Assembly (NCBI RefSeq): GCF_046195335.1
Contig: NZ_CP176093.1
Source of the DNA: Methanospirillum lacunae
Lineage (GTDB): Archaea > Halobacteriota > Methanomicrobia > Methanomicrobiales > Methanospirillaceae
Direction: 5' to 3' (one strand)
Length of the DNA: 64,000 nucleotides
In this document: piece after piece, positions 27,468-36,826 of the stretch
Position numbering within the stretch: the stretch's first letter is position 1
How the letters are laid out: each line of letters starts with the position of its first letter
Made by a program: the position numbers and the translations under genes
The notes under the pieces: generated by a model
What the model was told of the DNA's origin: nothing
The model's input: the letters and a program-made list of their open reading frames with translations, nothing else
The model's database searches: none

Positions 27468-28064
27468 GTGGTGAGGGCTATCGACAATAAACACGCCAGC
27501 CCGGAGTTACCTATTCTGATCCTTGGAAAGAAAACATCAACGAAAAAAAAGGATCAGGGTGAAGATGATCAGGAGAGGCAGGTGGTGCAGGTAGAGAGTC
27601 TTGAAAACATTAAAGATTACTTTCAGAGCAATGATGCTGCCGGTTTAATCATCACCGGGGACAGGCAGGACATTAGGCACGATGATATTTCAGATATCTT
27701 GCACATCCTTGGACCATCACGATTCCTGCTCTTCCGGCCATCAGATGAAGTGATGGACAGGTTTATCAGGTCATTACTGACATCCAATGAAAAAGCGGAT
27801 ACAAAGAGTTATCGCGATGATTATGATGAACTTCGAGGCAGGATTTCCACGCTTGAGACAAAAAATGCCTCTCTCGAAGCAACGATCCGGACTCTGGTTG
27901 CTGCATTGAGTCAGTGCGATCCATGGCCTGAAGCATATGCAGGTGACGAAAATGCCTGGGATCTAATCATGCAGAATGTTCCTGTCGCTGACCAGGACCA
28001 GGCAGAGTTTGACCAGTCCTACGATGAAAACTCCGGAGAAGAGGAGGAGTTTGAAGAGGGGTGA
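27468..28064 (+). CDS. Unknown acidic protein upstream of a histidine kinase
   Basis: 198 residues with tandem GTG starts (27468/27471); no upstream ATG exists in the open frame. Residues ~12-110 look alpha/beta (LPILILGKK, AGLIITGDRQDI, SRFLLFRPSDE), reminiscent of a receiver domain that lacks the phospho-Asp environment. Residues ~115-148 form a coiled coil (LRGRISTLETKNASLEATIR). The C-terminus is strongly acidic (NSGEEEEFEEG). The gene lies 78 bases before a kinase and a response regulator, so a role in that pathway is plausible but unproven. Confidence 0.6.
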   Translation: MVRAIDNKHASPELPILILGKKTSTKKKDQGEDDQERQVVQVESLENIKDYFQSNDAAGLIITGDRQDIRHDDISDILHILGPSRFLLFRPSDEVMDRFIRSLLTSNEKADTKSYRDDYDELRGRISTLETKNASLEATIRTLVAALSQCDPWPEAYAGDENAWDLIMQNVPVADQDQAEFDQSYDENSGEEEEFEEG

Positions 28065-28142
28065 TGATCGTTACGAATTCATATGGGAAGTGTTATCCTG
28101 CTTTATGGTAAACAACCAGATCAGGTTTAGAGTCGTATAGGA

Positions 28143-30791
28143 ATGAGAATGTTAGAGAAATGGAGACTGTCCCGGCAGATATCACTCATTATTTTCTGCA
28201 CCGTGGCACTCATCGTTACAGGAATTATTCTGATTAATTATTTTGTAACGGTGGGAGCTGTTCAGGATAACTCCTTGAGACTCAGAGATCACTCTGAACA
28301 GATGATCAACACCTCATTTCGTATCATCAATGCCGGACTTGAGAACTATGATAACTCGTTTAATGGCATAATGGAGAACGGGTTCTCATTGGCAATGGAG
28401 AAGTACAATGAAACAGGTGGGGATCTCTCTCAAAGGGACCTGCAGAATCTTAGCCAGCAACTTGGGATGGAAATCTACCTTATCAACGAGTCCGCCGTCA
28501 TTGTACAAAGTTCAAATACCCAGAACCCCGCACTTGATTTTAACCAAATCTATCCAAACGTCGCACAATTTTTAAAAAAAATCAGAAATACAAGCCAAAT
28601 GTACCCGGATCGGATTACACCTGACTACTACACCGGGAACCTGACAAAGTATGCATACATGCCAACGCCTGATCACAAGTACATCATGGAGCTTGCATAC
28701 AGTAAGCCGGAGTTTGGGCAACAGGAACTTCGTCTCGATTATCGTAGGGTTATGACTCAGATCAAAGAGATCAATCCTGATATCGATCACGCACGACTGT
28801 TCAGAAAAAATTTCCGACTTGTTGGTGATCCAAAATATAACGCTAGCGACGAGGAACGTTCAATCATCAGTAGTATTCTCACTGATCGTAAAAGTCGAGA
28901 GTTTCATTACCCCGAAAACGAGTCTGTTGTAAAATATCTCCTTGTTGATATGCGTAATGGAATCTATGGTGTTGATATGAGTCTTGTTGCAGAGATCACG
29001 TATCATAACAATCGGCTTGAGGACAAATTAAACCGCATACTCGTAAATCATCTCATTCTTGCTCTGATAATAATTATATGCGGTATGTTGCTTTCCGTGC
29101 AGCTCTCAAGAAGGATAACACGACCGATTGAAGATCTCGTCGAAGATGTCGACAGAGTGGCCTGTGGAAACCTCGATCACACCATCAGAACTGGTGCCAG
29201 TATCGAGCTTCGCAGTCTTCAGGAGAGCACTATAAGACTTGTCTCAAGTATCAGAACCCTGGTGTATGATCTCAAAAAAGAAAAAGAGAAGCTTCTCCAG
29301 AGTGAAGAGCGGTACCGCAAAGTAGTGGAGACCCAAGCCGAACTCATATGCAGGTTCAAACCTGATGGAAGTCACCTGTTTGTGAGCGATGCATACGCAC
29401 GATTTTTTGGAAAAAGCATCAATGAGATGCTCGGGTCACGGTTTACCCCGGAGATGACTCAGGAAGAGAGGCAGATCATGGCAAATCACCTCTCATCATT
29501 AAACAGACAAACTCCATCAGCAACCATAGAACAAAAAATACTTTCCCATGATGGAACCGCCAGGTGGGTTCAGTGGAACGATACAGCGATATTCAACGAA
29601 GATGGCGTAGTCATTGAATACCAGTCAGTTGGCAGAGATATCACAGATCTGAAACAGCTTGAAGAAAACATTCGTGCATCAGATCTTCTCTACCGGTCAA
29701 CAATAAACGCGATGGTTGATGGCGTTCATGTGATCGACCGGTCATATACCATACTTCTAATCAACGATGCCTTCCATGTCTGGATAGATCTTCCCACTGT
29801 TGAATCGCTTATCAACCAGAACCTCTTTGATGTCTTTCCATTTCTGGACGAGAAGATCAGGGCAGAATATATTGAAGTTTTTGAAACAGGCAGAATGCTG
29901 ATCACCGAAGAAATCCTGAATCAGGAGAAAGGGATAATTCACACTGAAACCCGCAAGATTCCAATCTGGCTAGACGGAAGGGTTGAGAAGATTGTCACCA
30001 TCCTCAGGGATACTACAGACAAACACCTGGCAGCGATAGCACAACAGAATATGAATCAGATGCTGGAGCATGAAGTAAAGATCAGAACTCAGGAGCTTGA
30101 GGCGATCATACATGAACTCGACTCATTCACGTACACAATCTCACATGACCTCAGAGCTCCTCTCAGAGCAATCGATGGATTTTCCCATATTTTAACCCTG
30201 AAAACGGAACACGATAAACAATCAGATACTGCTCATTATCTTGGAAAGATTCACGAAAATATCAGGTTTATGGACCTGTTGATCGATGATCTCCTCACCT
30301 TTTCTCAAATGTCACGGCGGCAGATCGAACTGACCAGTGTTAACATGCAGACAATTACTGAGGAAGTAGTCTGTGAACTCATGAGTTCTTACCCCCTCGT
30401 CAGGTTTGAGGTAACAATTGATGAACTCCCGCCGGCTTATGGTGATCTCCTCATGCTCAGGCAGGTACTCACCAGGCTCCTGTCTAATGCGATGAAGTTT
30501 TCACAAAAACGACACAGGCCAAAGATCAGGGTCGGATACACGATCTCTCATGATGTTCCCGAGTACTTTGTTCAGGATAATGGGATAGGTTTTGATATGC
30601 AATACGCAGATAAGATATTTGACGTGTTCCTGAGGCTGCATCCTGCTGGAGAGTACGAAGGAACCGGCGTTGGCCTTGCAATAGTAAACCGGATAATAAT
30701 CAGGCATGGCGGACACATCAGAGTCATATCAGAAGAAGGATCTGGAACAACCTTCTTTTTCACGGTAGGGATGGTACATGGCACGAAGTGA
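28143..30791 (+). CDS. Transmembrane sensor histidine kinase (HAMP, two PAS, phytochrome-type HisKA)
   Basis: 882 residues. Membrane helix ~15-37, an extracytoplasmic sensor of ~260 residues (Cache-like, inferred), second helix ~300-320, HAMP (SRRITRPIEDLVEDVDRVA), PAS ~390-510 and PAS ~515-630. A HisKA domain with TISHDLRAPLRAIDGFS (His near residue 668) and HATPase (LLSNAMKFS, QDNGIGFD, GTGVGLAIV) complete it. The H-box is of the bacteriophytochrome/Cph1 type, which normally pairs with an Rcp1-like receiver; such a receiver gene overlaps its 3' end by 14 bases. Confidence 0.9.
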   Translation: MRMLEKWRLSRQISLIIFCTVALIVTGIILINYFVTVGAVQDNSLRLRDHSEQMINTSFRIINAGLENYDNSFNGIMENGFSLAMEKYNETGGDLSQRDLQNLSQQLGMEIYLINESAVIVQSSNTQNPALDFNQIYPNVAQFLKKIRNTSQMYPDRITPDYYTGNLTKYAYMPTPDHKYIMELAYSKPEFGQQELRLDYRRVMTQIKEINPDIDHARLFRKNFRLVGDPKYNASDEERSIISSILTDRKSREFHYPENESVVKYLLVDMRNGIYGVDMSLVAEITYHNNRLEDKLNRILVNHLILALIIIICGMLLSVQLSRRITRPIEDLVEDVDRVACGNLDHTIRTGASIELRSLQESTIRLVSSIRTLVYDLKKEKEKLLQSEERYRKVVETQAELICRFKPDGSHLFVSDAYARFFGKSINEMLGSRFTPEMTQEERQIMANHLSSLNRQTPSATIEQKILSHDGTARWVQWNDTAIFNEDGVVIEYQSVGRDITDLKQLEENIRASDLLYRSTINAMVDGVHVIDRSYTILLINDAFHVWIDLPTVESLINQNLFDVFPFLDEKIRAEYIEVFETGRMLITEEILNQEKGIIHTETRKIPIWLDGRVEKIVTILRDTTDKHLAAIAQQNMNQMLEHEVKIRTQELEAIIHELDSFTYTISHDLRAPLRAIDGFSHILTLKTEHDKQSDTAHYLGKIHENIRFMDLLIDDLLTFSQMSRRQIELTSVNMQTITEEVVCELMSSYPLVRFEVTIDELPPAYGDLLMLRQVLTRLLSNAMKFSQKRHRPKIRVGYTISHDVPEYFVQDNGIGFDMQYADKIFDVFLRLHPAGEYEGTGVGLAIVNRIIIRHGGHIRVISEEGSGTTFFFTVGMVHGTK

Positions 30792-31233
30792 CGCAGGACT
30801 GGAATTAATCCTCATTGAGGATAGCCCAAATGACATTGAACTCTTCCTCAATGTTGTGGAATGGATTGACATGGGAGATCAGGTACGTGTCTTTCCTGAC
30901 GGAAGGGAAGCACTTGAATATCTTCTCGGGACTGGAAAATACGAGGGACAGGCTCCGGATTATCCTGTCGTAATATTCCTTGATTTAAAAATGCCACTCG
31001 TAGACGGGATAGAGGTGCTTAAAGCACTCAAAGAAAATCCGCGCAGTGTGACCCACCCGGTGGTTGTCTTCACATCATCAAATCAGGACATCGATGTTGT
31101 GAAGAGTTACCAGCTTGGGGCAAACAGTTATGTTGTAAAGCCAGTCCAGTTCGAAAAGTATGCTGAGACAATTCGTGAACTTATCAATTACTGGCGAAAT
31201 ATGAACCGGCCAATGGTCCATACCGGAAACTGA
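30778..31233 (+). CDS. Rcp1-like response regulator (single receiver domain)
   Basis: 151 residues, REC domain only. Acidic pair in LILIEDSPNDIEL, phospho-acceptor Asp in VVIFLDLKMPLVDGIEVL, conserved Thr/Ser in VVFTSSNQ and Lys in YVVKPVQF. The ATG overlaps the end of the kinase gene (14 bases), so the two are translationally coupled. With no output domain it probably relays phosphate or acts by protein contact, as Rcp1 does for phytochromes. Confidence 0.92.
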   Translation: MARSDAGLELILIEDSPNDIELFLNVVEWIDMGDQVRVFPDGREALEYLLGTGKYEGQAPDYPVVIFLDLKMPLVDGIEVLKALKENPRSVTHPVVVFTSSNQDIDVVKSYQLGANSYVVKPVQFEKYAETIRELINYWRNMNRPMVHTGN

Positions 31234-31297
31234 ATCTGTATTATCTTCTTATCTCCCATGACCGGGAGTCAGGTATCCAGATCATGATCTGGTTTCA

Positions 31298-31768
31298 CTA
31301 CAGTCCGCCATAACGCCTTCCCATTTTCAGGAAATATGACTGATGCTCCTCTTCTGCCTGCCAGAATGTATCTGCAGGAACAACCTGAGTAACAACAGGT
31401 GAGTTGAATAACCCGGACTGATTGATCTCGTGTATCATTCTGGTTGCACAGTCCTTCTCTTCCTCTGATCCATAGAATATCACAGACCGATACTGGGTTC
31501 CCTCGTCAGGACCCTGACGATTCATTTGGGTTGGATCATGGAGATGAAAAAAGACCTCAAGCAACTGCCGGTATGAGACCTGCTCTGGGTCATACTCAAT
31601 CTGAACAGCTTCGGCATGCCCGGTTTTGTCAGTACAGACATCGCGGTAGGTTGGGCTAGACATCGTTCCTCCAGTGTAGCCCACCCGGGTAGCAAGGACC
31701 CCGGGTACCTGCTGGAATGCTGCCTGAACACCCCAGAAACATCCTGCTGCAACGGTAGCAATAGCCAT
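31298..31768 (-). CDS. msrA: Peptide methionine-S-sulfoxide reductase MsrA
   Basis: 156 residues, the usual length. The catalytic Cys lies in AAGCFWGVQAAF near the N-terminus; RVGYTGG, HAEAVQIEYDP and FFHLHDPTQMNRQGPDEGTQYRS (landmark regions) are typical. It repairs oxidised methionine in proteins using thioredoxin-type reductants. Stand-alone gene; MsrB is not seen in this window. Confidence 0.93.
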   Translation of the reverse strand: MAIATVAAGCFWGVQAAFQQVPGVLATRVGYTGGTMSSPTYRDVCTDKTGHAEAVQIEYDPEQVSYRQLLEVFFHLHDPTQMNRQGPDEGTQYRSVIFYGSEEEKDCATRMIHEINQSGLFNSPVVTQVVPADTFWQAEEEHQSYFLKMGRRYGGL

Positions 31769-31821
31769 GTGGGTACGTTTGATGCACGGGTTTATCAGGG
31801 TGGTACATGCTCACCATGTAA

Positions 31822-31831
31822 ATCTATATAC
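31822..31831 (+). promoter_or_regulatory. TATA-box candidate giving a near-leaderless transcript
   Basis: ATCTATATAC sits about 27 bases before ATG 31855. Archaeal transcription begins about 25 bases after the TATA centre, so the predicted mRNA has almost no 5' leader, fitting the absence of a ribosome site there. Confidence 0.45.
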
Positions 31832-31854
31832 ACCAGAAGAAACCTGATTGCATC

Positions 31855-32991
31855 ATGCGATTATGGATACCAGTTACTATCTGTATCATTCTCACACTGT
31901 TCTTTCCGGTACTGGCTGACATTAAAACAGTCCCTCCTGGCGGGACTGTTTTCATCGGTGAAGAAAACCTTGATATCAGTGGATCAGGAGTCAGTTCAGG
32001 AAGTCAGATCGCCTGGTGGGCCCCAGGGACTTCACTTGATGAGGCACCGGCAGATACAGTCACGGTCTCAAACCCTGCCAGGTTCTCAGCTCTCAGTGCA
32101 ACCTTTTTAGGAAAAGAAGGGATCTGGTACACACTCACAACAAAGACACCAGTGATGAAGATCAAGCAACCGAAACTGAAAGTTAAGATAAAGGATACGA
32201 CTTCTGATTTTGACGCCACAGGAAAGTGGCTGCCCCGGGGCCATCTGGCCTCATTTCAGATCGAGAGTAACCTGTACGAAATCAGATCGCGGGGGGGTAT
32301 TTCCGGAGCCCCGGTAGATATCCTCATTACAACTCCCAGCAGAAGCGAATATTCAACTGTTTCAGGCCCTTCAGGTTCATTCAGACTCAATGGAATCCCG
32401 GTCAGTTCTTCTCTGTATGATACCGGACCGGTCTGGAACACAGGCGGGACAGATTCCGGAACCTATACAATCCAGGCTAAGTGCACCGCAAATGAACTTG
32501 ATTCAAACAGTGCTGACCCGGGAACAGGTGTATCAGAACCTATCACGGTGCTCATTCAGGACATTAACCCGCTGTCAAATTCAGGCAGACAGGTGGGGAT
32601 AGAAACCGGTTCTTCCTCAACTGACACCGGAGAGAAAATAACCCAGGTACCAACTATCAAGGCAACTCCTGCGCAGACGATGACAACAGGAGCCGCAGTT
32701 ACTGTGTCCCAAAACAACATGGCTACATCTTCACCCAGAGGGACGTCTATTGTCACAACACAGCAGACAGAGGTTCCGGTTCCAGCCTCTTCCATTCAGC
32801 AACCGGTCGCAAACCAGTCACCGCTTCCAGTGCCTCCAACAATAACACAGGCATCTCAGGTACCAACAGATACTCCAGTACCGGCTTTACCGGTCCCTGT
32901 CCAGACAAAATCTGTACCCCTCTCTGTACCGGGTGTAATCCTAACTGTATTTGCAGCCATGGCAGCACTATGCCGGGCCGGAAAGAGATAG
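31855..32991 (+). CDS. Surface-anchored DUF3821-like protein
   Basis: 378 residues: signal peptide (LWIPVTICIILTLFFPVLA), then a DUF3821-like domain (VPPGGTVFIGEENLDISG, IAWWAPGTS, GTYTIQAKCTANELDSNS) to about residue 235. A ~110-residue Thr/Pro/Gln-rich linker follows, then a C-terminal hydrophobic anchor (LSVPGVILTVFAAMAALC) with a basic end. The layout is a membrane-tethered stalk protein. The family is common in Methanomicrobiales; its function is unknown. Family name from memory of the motif pattern. Confidence 0.72.
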   Translation: MRLWIPVTICIILTLFFPVLADIKTVPPGGTVFIGEENLDISGSGVSSGSQIAWWAPGTSLDEAPADTVTVSNPARFSALSATFLGKEGIWYTLTTKTPVMKIKQPKLKVKIKDTTSDFDATGKWLPRGHLASFQIESNLYEIRSRGGISGAPVDILITTPSRSEYSTVSGPSGSFRLNGIPVSSSLYDTGPVWNTGGTDSGTYTIQAKCTANELDSNSADPGTGVSEPITVLIQDINPLSNSGRQVGIETGSSSTDTGEKITQVPTIKATPAQTMTTGAAVTVSQNNMATSSPRGTSIVTTQQTEVPVPASSIQQPVANQSPLPVPPTITQASQVPTDTPVPALPVPVQTKSVPLSVPGVILTVFAAMAALCRAGKR

Positions 32992-33053
32992 AAGACATGT
33001 GATCAGAAATCAGGAACCTCAATCTTTTTTTGGATTCAGATAGAGTATATCAC

Positions 33054-33566
33054 ATGAATCTTGGGGCAACACTCATCAAATCGCGGCGAAGTGTCCGTAG
33101 TTTCACAGATGCACCAGTTGATGATGAGATCGTCCACGAAGCCCTCGAATGTGCCCGGCTAGCACCGACGGCAATGAATTTACAGCCATGGCTTTTTGGA
33201 GCTGTCAGGAATAAGGCACTGCTCAAGCAAATCGCTGAACTGACAGATCATGGACGATTTATTGAGACTGCAGCAGTCTGTTTTGCTATCTTTGGAGAGA
33301 AGGACGCCAAGTATTACCTTGAGGATGGCTGCGCTGCAACTGAAAATTTAATAATCTGTCTGCAGGGGTATGGCCTGGGGACCTGCTGGGTTGCCGGAGA
33401 CAAGAAAGAGTACGGAGAACCAGTCAGAAAACTTCTGAATGTCCCTGAAAAGTATACCCTGGTCTCCCTGATCGCTGGCGGATTCCCCAAAGAGATCACG
33501 ATACCAAAGAAGAAGCATCTTGATGAAGTCTCTTTCATGGATACCTGGAAAGAAGAAGAAGCGTAA
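33054..33566 (+). CDS. Nitroreductase-family FMN oxidoreductase
   Basis: 170 residues from ATG 33054; the frame extends to TTG 33030, but the family motif begins right after the ATG (IKSRRSVRSFTDAPVDDE). ARLAPTAMNLQPW supplies FMN contacts and GYGLGTCWVAGD the second conserved block. Such enzymes reduce nitro groups, quinones or flavin analogues with NAD(P)H or F420-derived electrons. Substrate not predictable. Stand-alone. Confidence 0.88.
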   Translation: MNLGATLIKSRRSVRSFTDAPVDDEIVHEALECARLAPTAMNLQPWLFGAVRNKALLKQIAELTDHGRFIETAAVCFAIFGEKDAKYYLEDGCAATENLIICLQGYGLGTCWVAGDKKEYGEPVRKLLNVPEKYTLVSLIAGGFPKEITIPKKKHLDEVSFMDTWKEEEA

Positions 33567-33602
33567 CCTTTGAGAAAATTATTTTTTTGGGGTTTTCAAA
33601 AA

Positions 33603-35267
33603 TCAGATACCCTGGAAAAGTTTTACGACATCGCTATAATCAATTCTTCCGTTTCCGGAAATATCAAACGCTGCTACCGGCTCATTAGATTTGATCCAGT
33701 CAAGATACTGGAAATAGAGTGAGACATCAGCATAATCCCGGCGTCCATTTCCATTGATATCGTCATACACCCCGTCACCATTGAGATCCTTTGGTTTATT
33801 AGACTGGCCGGGAAGGGCAGATACTGAACTGCCAGACAGGGCTGAAAGGGTTTTTCCTGCATCAATCCGCCCACCTGTCACGGTCTTTCCTGACCAGGCA
33901 GAGATCGTATCTACATTACTCATGATCAGTGACTTCAGTTCAGCAGGGGTGAGGCTCGATTTTTGTGAGAGTAACAAAGCAGCGAGACCTGCAACATGAG
34001 GCGTTGCCATCGAGGTGCCTTTCATGCTCATGTACTGGGAACCAAGCGAGGTTGGATACAGGGAAAGGATACCATCACCTGGTGCTGCAACATCAACCGA
34101 TACAGGACCGTAATTAGAGTAGGATGGAATGCCATCCTTTGCATTACTGGCAGCTACTGATATGATCTGTGCCTCTGTAAAACAGGACGGATACTGAGGT
34201 ATGATATCCGTGTTGACACCAGAGTTGCCTGCTGCACATGCAAACAGTACATTGGTTGAAGATATTGCATCCTCAAGAGCCTGACTCTTGGCTGTGCCAC
34301 CCCAGGAGCAGCTTATCACATCTGCTCCCATTTTTCTTGCGTATGCAATTGCATTCAGAGATGCCGCAACATCGCCGCTGCCATCAGCACGCAGGAATTT
34401 AAGTGGCATGATCTTCACTTTCTGGTCTATTCCACTGACGCCAATCCCGTTATTTCCTACAGCACCAATTACTCCGGCACAGTGGGTTCCATGACCGTTG
34501 TCATCCATCGGATCGTTGTCGTTGTTGATGAAATCCCATCCATGAACGTCATCAATATACCCGTTCCCATCGTCATCGATCCCATTCCCTGCTATCTCTC
34601 CCGGGTTGGTCCAGATATTGGCAGCAAGATCCGGGTGGGTGTAGTCAACCCCGGTATCAATGACCGCAACCACGATAGAATCTGAACCTGTGGTCACAGA
34701 CCAGGCAGAGAGGGCACCGATATCTGCTCCTGAGGTCCCACCTGTCTGACCTGTGTTGGAGAGGGCCCACTGCTCAGAGAAACGAGGATCATTGGGAGCA
34801 CCGGAGACTGATTCAGCGCTGAAAGATTCGGCAGTTGTATTATTAGGGAGTTCAGGTTCTGACGGGAGGGAGAGCTGGATGACATAGTTGGGCTCTGCAT
34901 ATGCAACATATGATGACTTATTCAGCTCTTCGATGGCCTTTTCAACCGAGATTGAAGTATCAACATCGATCATCTGCATCCCTTTAAGGCCCTCGGCAGA
35001 GAAGTCGTCACTAACCCCGGCGCCCAGGCTTGCCAGTTTGGCAGACGGGACACTCATAGCAGAAACGCTATCAGTATTTTTATACTTGATAATAATCTCG
35101 CCCGGAACATAGGGTGCATCGGTCAGGTTGGTTGTAGTATTTGAAGTCCCATTTACAGAATTGTTTATAGAGCTATTCGTACCGTCTGCCACAGAAAGGG
35201 CTACAACGGTGGATATTAACAGAAGAAAAACAATGAGCGATCTCCAGAGCTCCCGCTGATTGATCAT
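33603..35267 (-). CDS. Secreted subtilisin-family serine protease with C-terminal dockerin
   Basis: 554 residues from ATG 35267, which has a strong site (GGGTGGGG) and begins a signal peptide (LIVFLLLISTVVALSVA). An earlier in-frame start at 35378 adds only an unlikely 37 residues. A fervidolysin-type propeptide (YVPGEIIIKYKN...YVAYAEPNY) is followed by the S8 catalytic domain. Its triad is Asp in VVAVIDTGVDYTHP, His in NGHGTHCAGVIG and Ser in GTSMATPHVAGL. The last ~60 residues hold dockerin-type calcium repeats (DINGNGRRDYADVSLYF and DISGNGRIDYSDVVKLF). Exported protease that could dock to a cohesin-like partner; no cohesin is seen here. Confidence 0.92.
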   Translation of the reverse strand: MINQRELWRSLIVFLLLISTVVALSVADGTNSSINNSVNGTSNTTTNLTDAPYVPGEIIIKYKNTDSVSAMSVPSAKLASLGAGVSDDFSAEGLKGMQMIDVDTSISVEKAIEELNKSSYVAYAEPNYVIQLSLPSEPELPNNTTAESFSAESVSGAPNDPRFSEQWALSNTGQTGGTSGADIGALSAWSVTTGSDSIVVAVIDTGVDYTHPDLAANIWTNPGEIAGNGIDDDGNGYIDDVHGWDFINNDNDPMDDNGHGTHCAGVIGAVGNNGIGVSGIDQKVKIMPLKFLRADGSGDVAASLNAIAYARKMGADVISCSWGGTAKSQALEDAISSTNVLFACAAGNSGVNTDIIPQYPSCFTEAQIISVAASNAKDGIPSYSNYGPVSVDVAAPGDGILSLYPTSLGSQYMSMKGTSMATPHVAGLAALLLSQKSSLTPAELKSLIMSNVDTISAWSGKTVTGGRIDAGKTLSALSGSSVSALPGQSNKPKDLNGDGVYDDINGNGRRDYADVSLYFQYLDWIKSNEPVAAFDISGNGRIDYSDVVKLFQGI

Positions 35268-35449
35268 ATGATAACCCCACCCACCAGTGTCTGTATTAAG
35301 GCAGACCTGCTGTAGTAGGATATTGGAATGGCAGTAACATAAAGCCCTGCGGTATATTCTTTGCTGGACTATAGTCAATTGAAGAGAACGGGATTTTCTT
35401 TACTCGGTGAAAGGAATGATTATCCCTCAGTCAGGCAGATCTGTACCTC

Positions 35450-36736
35450 ATGAATCCACCCATCCTGCAGGTTGCACTTGACCTGGTCGAGACGGATCGG
35501 GCACTCCGGATTGCAGAGGCTGCTGTTGCCGGAGGTGCTGACTGGCTGGAAGCAGGAACTCCTCTTATCAAGAGTGAGGGAATGGCAGCGGTCACAGCCC
35601 TTGCAAAAGCCTTTCCCGGCAAAACAATAGTTGCTGATATGAAAACAGCAGATACCGGGGCCATCGAGGTGGAGATGGCTGCAAAGGCAGGAGCCTCTGT
35701 TGTCTGTGTGCTTGGCTCAGCTGATGATGAAGTAATTGCAGAATCAGTTCGTGCAGGTGCCAAATACGGCGTGAAGATCATGACTGATCTTCTGAATGTT
35801 TCTGATCCGCCAGCACGGGCCAGGGTACTTGAAACACTCGGTGTTGACATCATCGCTGTTCATACCGGTATCGATCAGCAGATGACTGGTAAAAACCCCC
35901 TGGATGTTCTTACTCAGATAATTGGAACTGTTTCAGTTCAGATTGCAATTGCAGGTGGAATCGATGCTGCCATTGCCAGTGAGGCAGTTCGAATAGGTGC
36001 AGATATCGTTATTGTCGGTGGCTGGATCGTCCGGGCTTCTGATGTCACCGGCTCTGCCAGAGAGATTCGGAGTTCACTGGATAACCCGGGCCCGGGTGGA
36101 TGGCAGCCTCCTGATAAGGAGAGCGAGATTCGCAAAATATTCAGCATGGTTTCTGCACCTCATGTTACTGATGCGATGCATCGGAAAGGTGCCATGCACG
36201 GGCTCTTTCCACTCTGTCCCGGGACAAAGGCGACCGGCCGGGCAGTGACTGTGCAGACCATCGGCGGGGATTGGGCAAAACCGGTTGAGGCAATAAATAC
36301 GGCAGGGGAAGGTGATTTCCTCGTTATCAGCAACGATGAGGTGACGAGTGTTGCTCCATGGGGAGAACTCGCCACCCTTTCAGCAAAGAACCGCGGTGTC
36401 ACCGGTGTAGTTATCGACGGGGCGGTCAGGGATGTGGATGACATCAGGAAGATGAACTTCCCACTCTGGGCAAAGGCAACAGTGCCGAACGCAGGCGAAC
36501 CGAAAGGATTCGGGGAGATCAACGCGGAGATCAGATGTGCAGGCCAGACAGTCAGACCTGGTGACTGGATCGTTGCTGACGAGAGCGGGGTTGTTGTTAT
36601 ACCAAAAGAGCGGGCATACGAGGTAGCCAGAAGAGCTCTTGAGGTGAAAAAGACTGAAGACCGCATCAGGGCAGAGATTCGCGATGGCAGTACCCTGGCT
36701 GAGGTCATGAACCTCCTCAGGTGGGAAAAACAGTAA
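35450..36736 (+). CDS. Bifunctional 3-hexulose-6-phosphate synthase / RraA-like protein
   Basis: 428 residues. Residues 1-~210 are an HPS (OMP-decarboxylase-superfamily) barrel: LQVALDLVETDRALRIAE, WLEAGTPLIKSEG, VADMKTADTG (catalytic DxKxxD), VHTGIDQQMTG, IAGGID. Residues ~220-428 are an RraA/HMG-aldolase-like domain: HVTDAMHRKGAMHGL, GDWAKPVEAI, GVVIDGAVRDVDDIR. HPS-RraA fusions are known in methanogens, where HPS links formaldehyde and ribulose 5-phosphate for pentose supply. The RraA half's activity is uncertain (aldolase or decarboxylase, not necessarily RNase regulation). Stand-alone. Confidence 0.9.
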   Translation: MNPPILQVALDLVETDRALRIAEAAVAGGADWLEAGTPLIKSEGMAAVTALAKAFPGKTIVADMKTADTGAIEVEMAAKAGASVVCVLGSADDEVIAESVRAGAKYGVKIMTDLLNVSDPPARARVLETLGVDIIAVHTGIDQQMTGKNPLDVLTQIIGTVSVQIAIAGGIDAAIASEAVRIGADIVIVGGWIVRASDVTGSAREIRSSLDNPGPGGWQPPDKESEIRKIFSMVSAPHVTDAMHRKGAMHGLFPLCPGTKATGRAVTVQTIGGDWAKPVEAINTAGEGDFLVISNDEVTSVAPWGELATLSAKNRGVTGVVIDGAVRDVDDIRKMNFPLWAKATVPNAGEPKGFGEINAEIRCAGQTVRPGDWIVADESGVVVIPKERAYEVARRALEVKKTEDRIRAEIRDGSTLAEVMNLLRWEKQ

Positions 36737-36826
36737 CCTCTCCATCTGTTTATCAGGTTATCTGACGACTACTGAGAAAGACCTCCTAATATCTCTCACA
36801 GGACCCAGATCTCACCATATTTCATC

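Noticed and set aside
36160..36708. Minus-strand open frame of 182 codons
   Set aside because: Antisense to the HPS-RraA gene; Ser/Pro-rich shadow translation.
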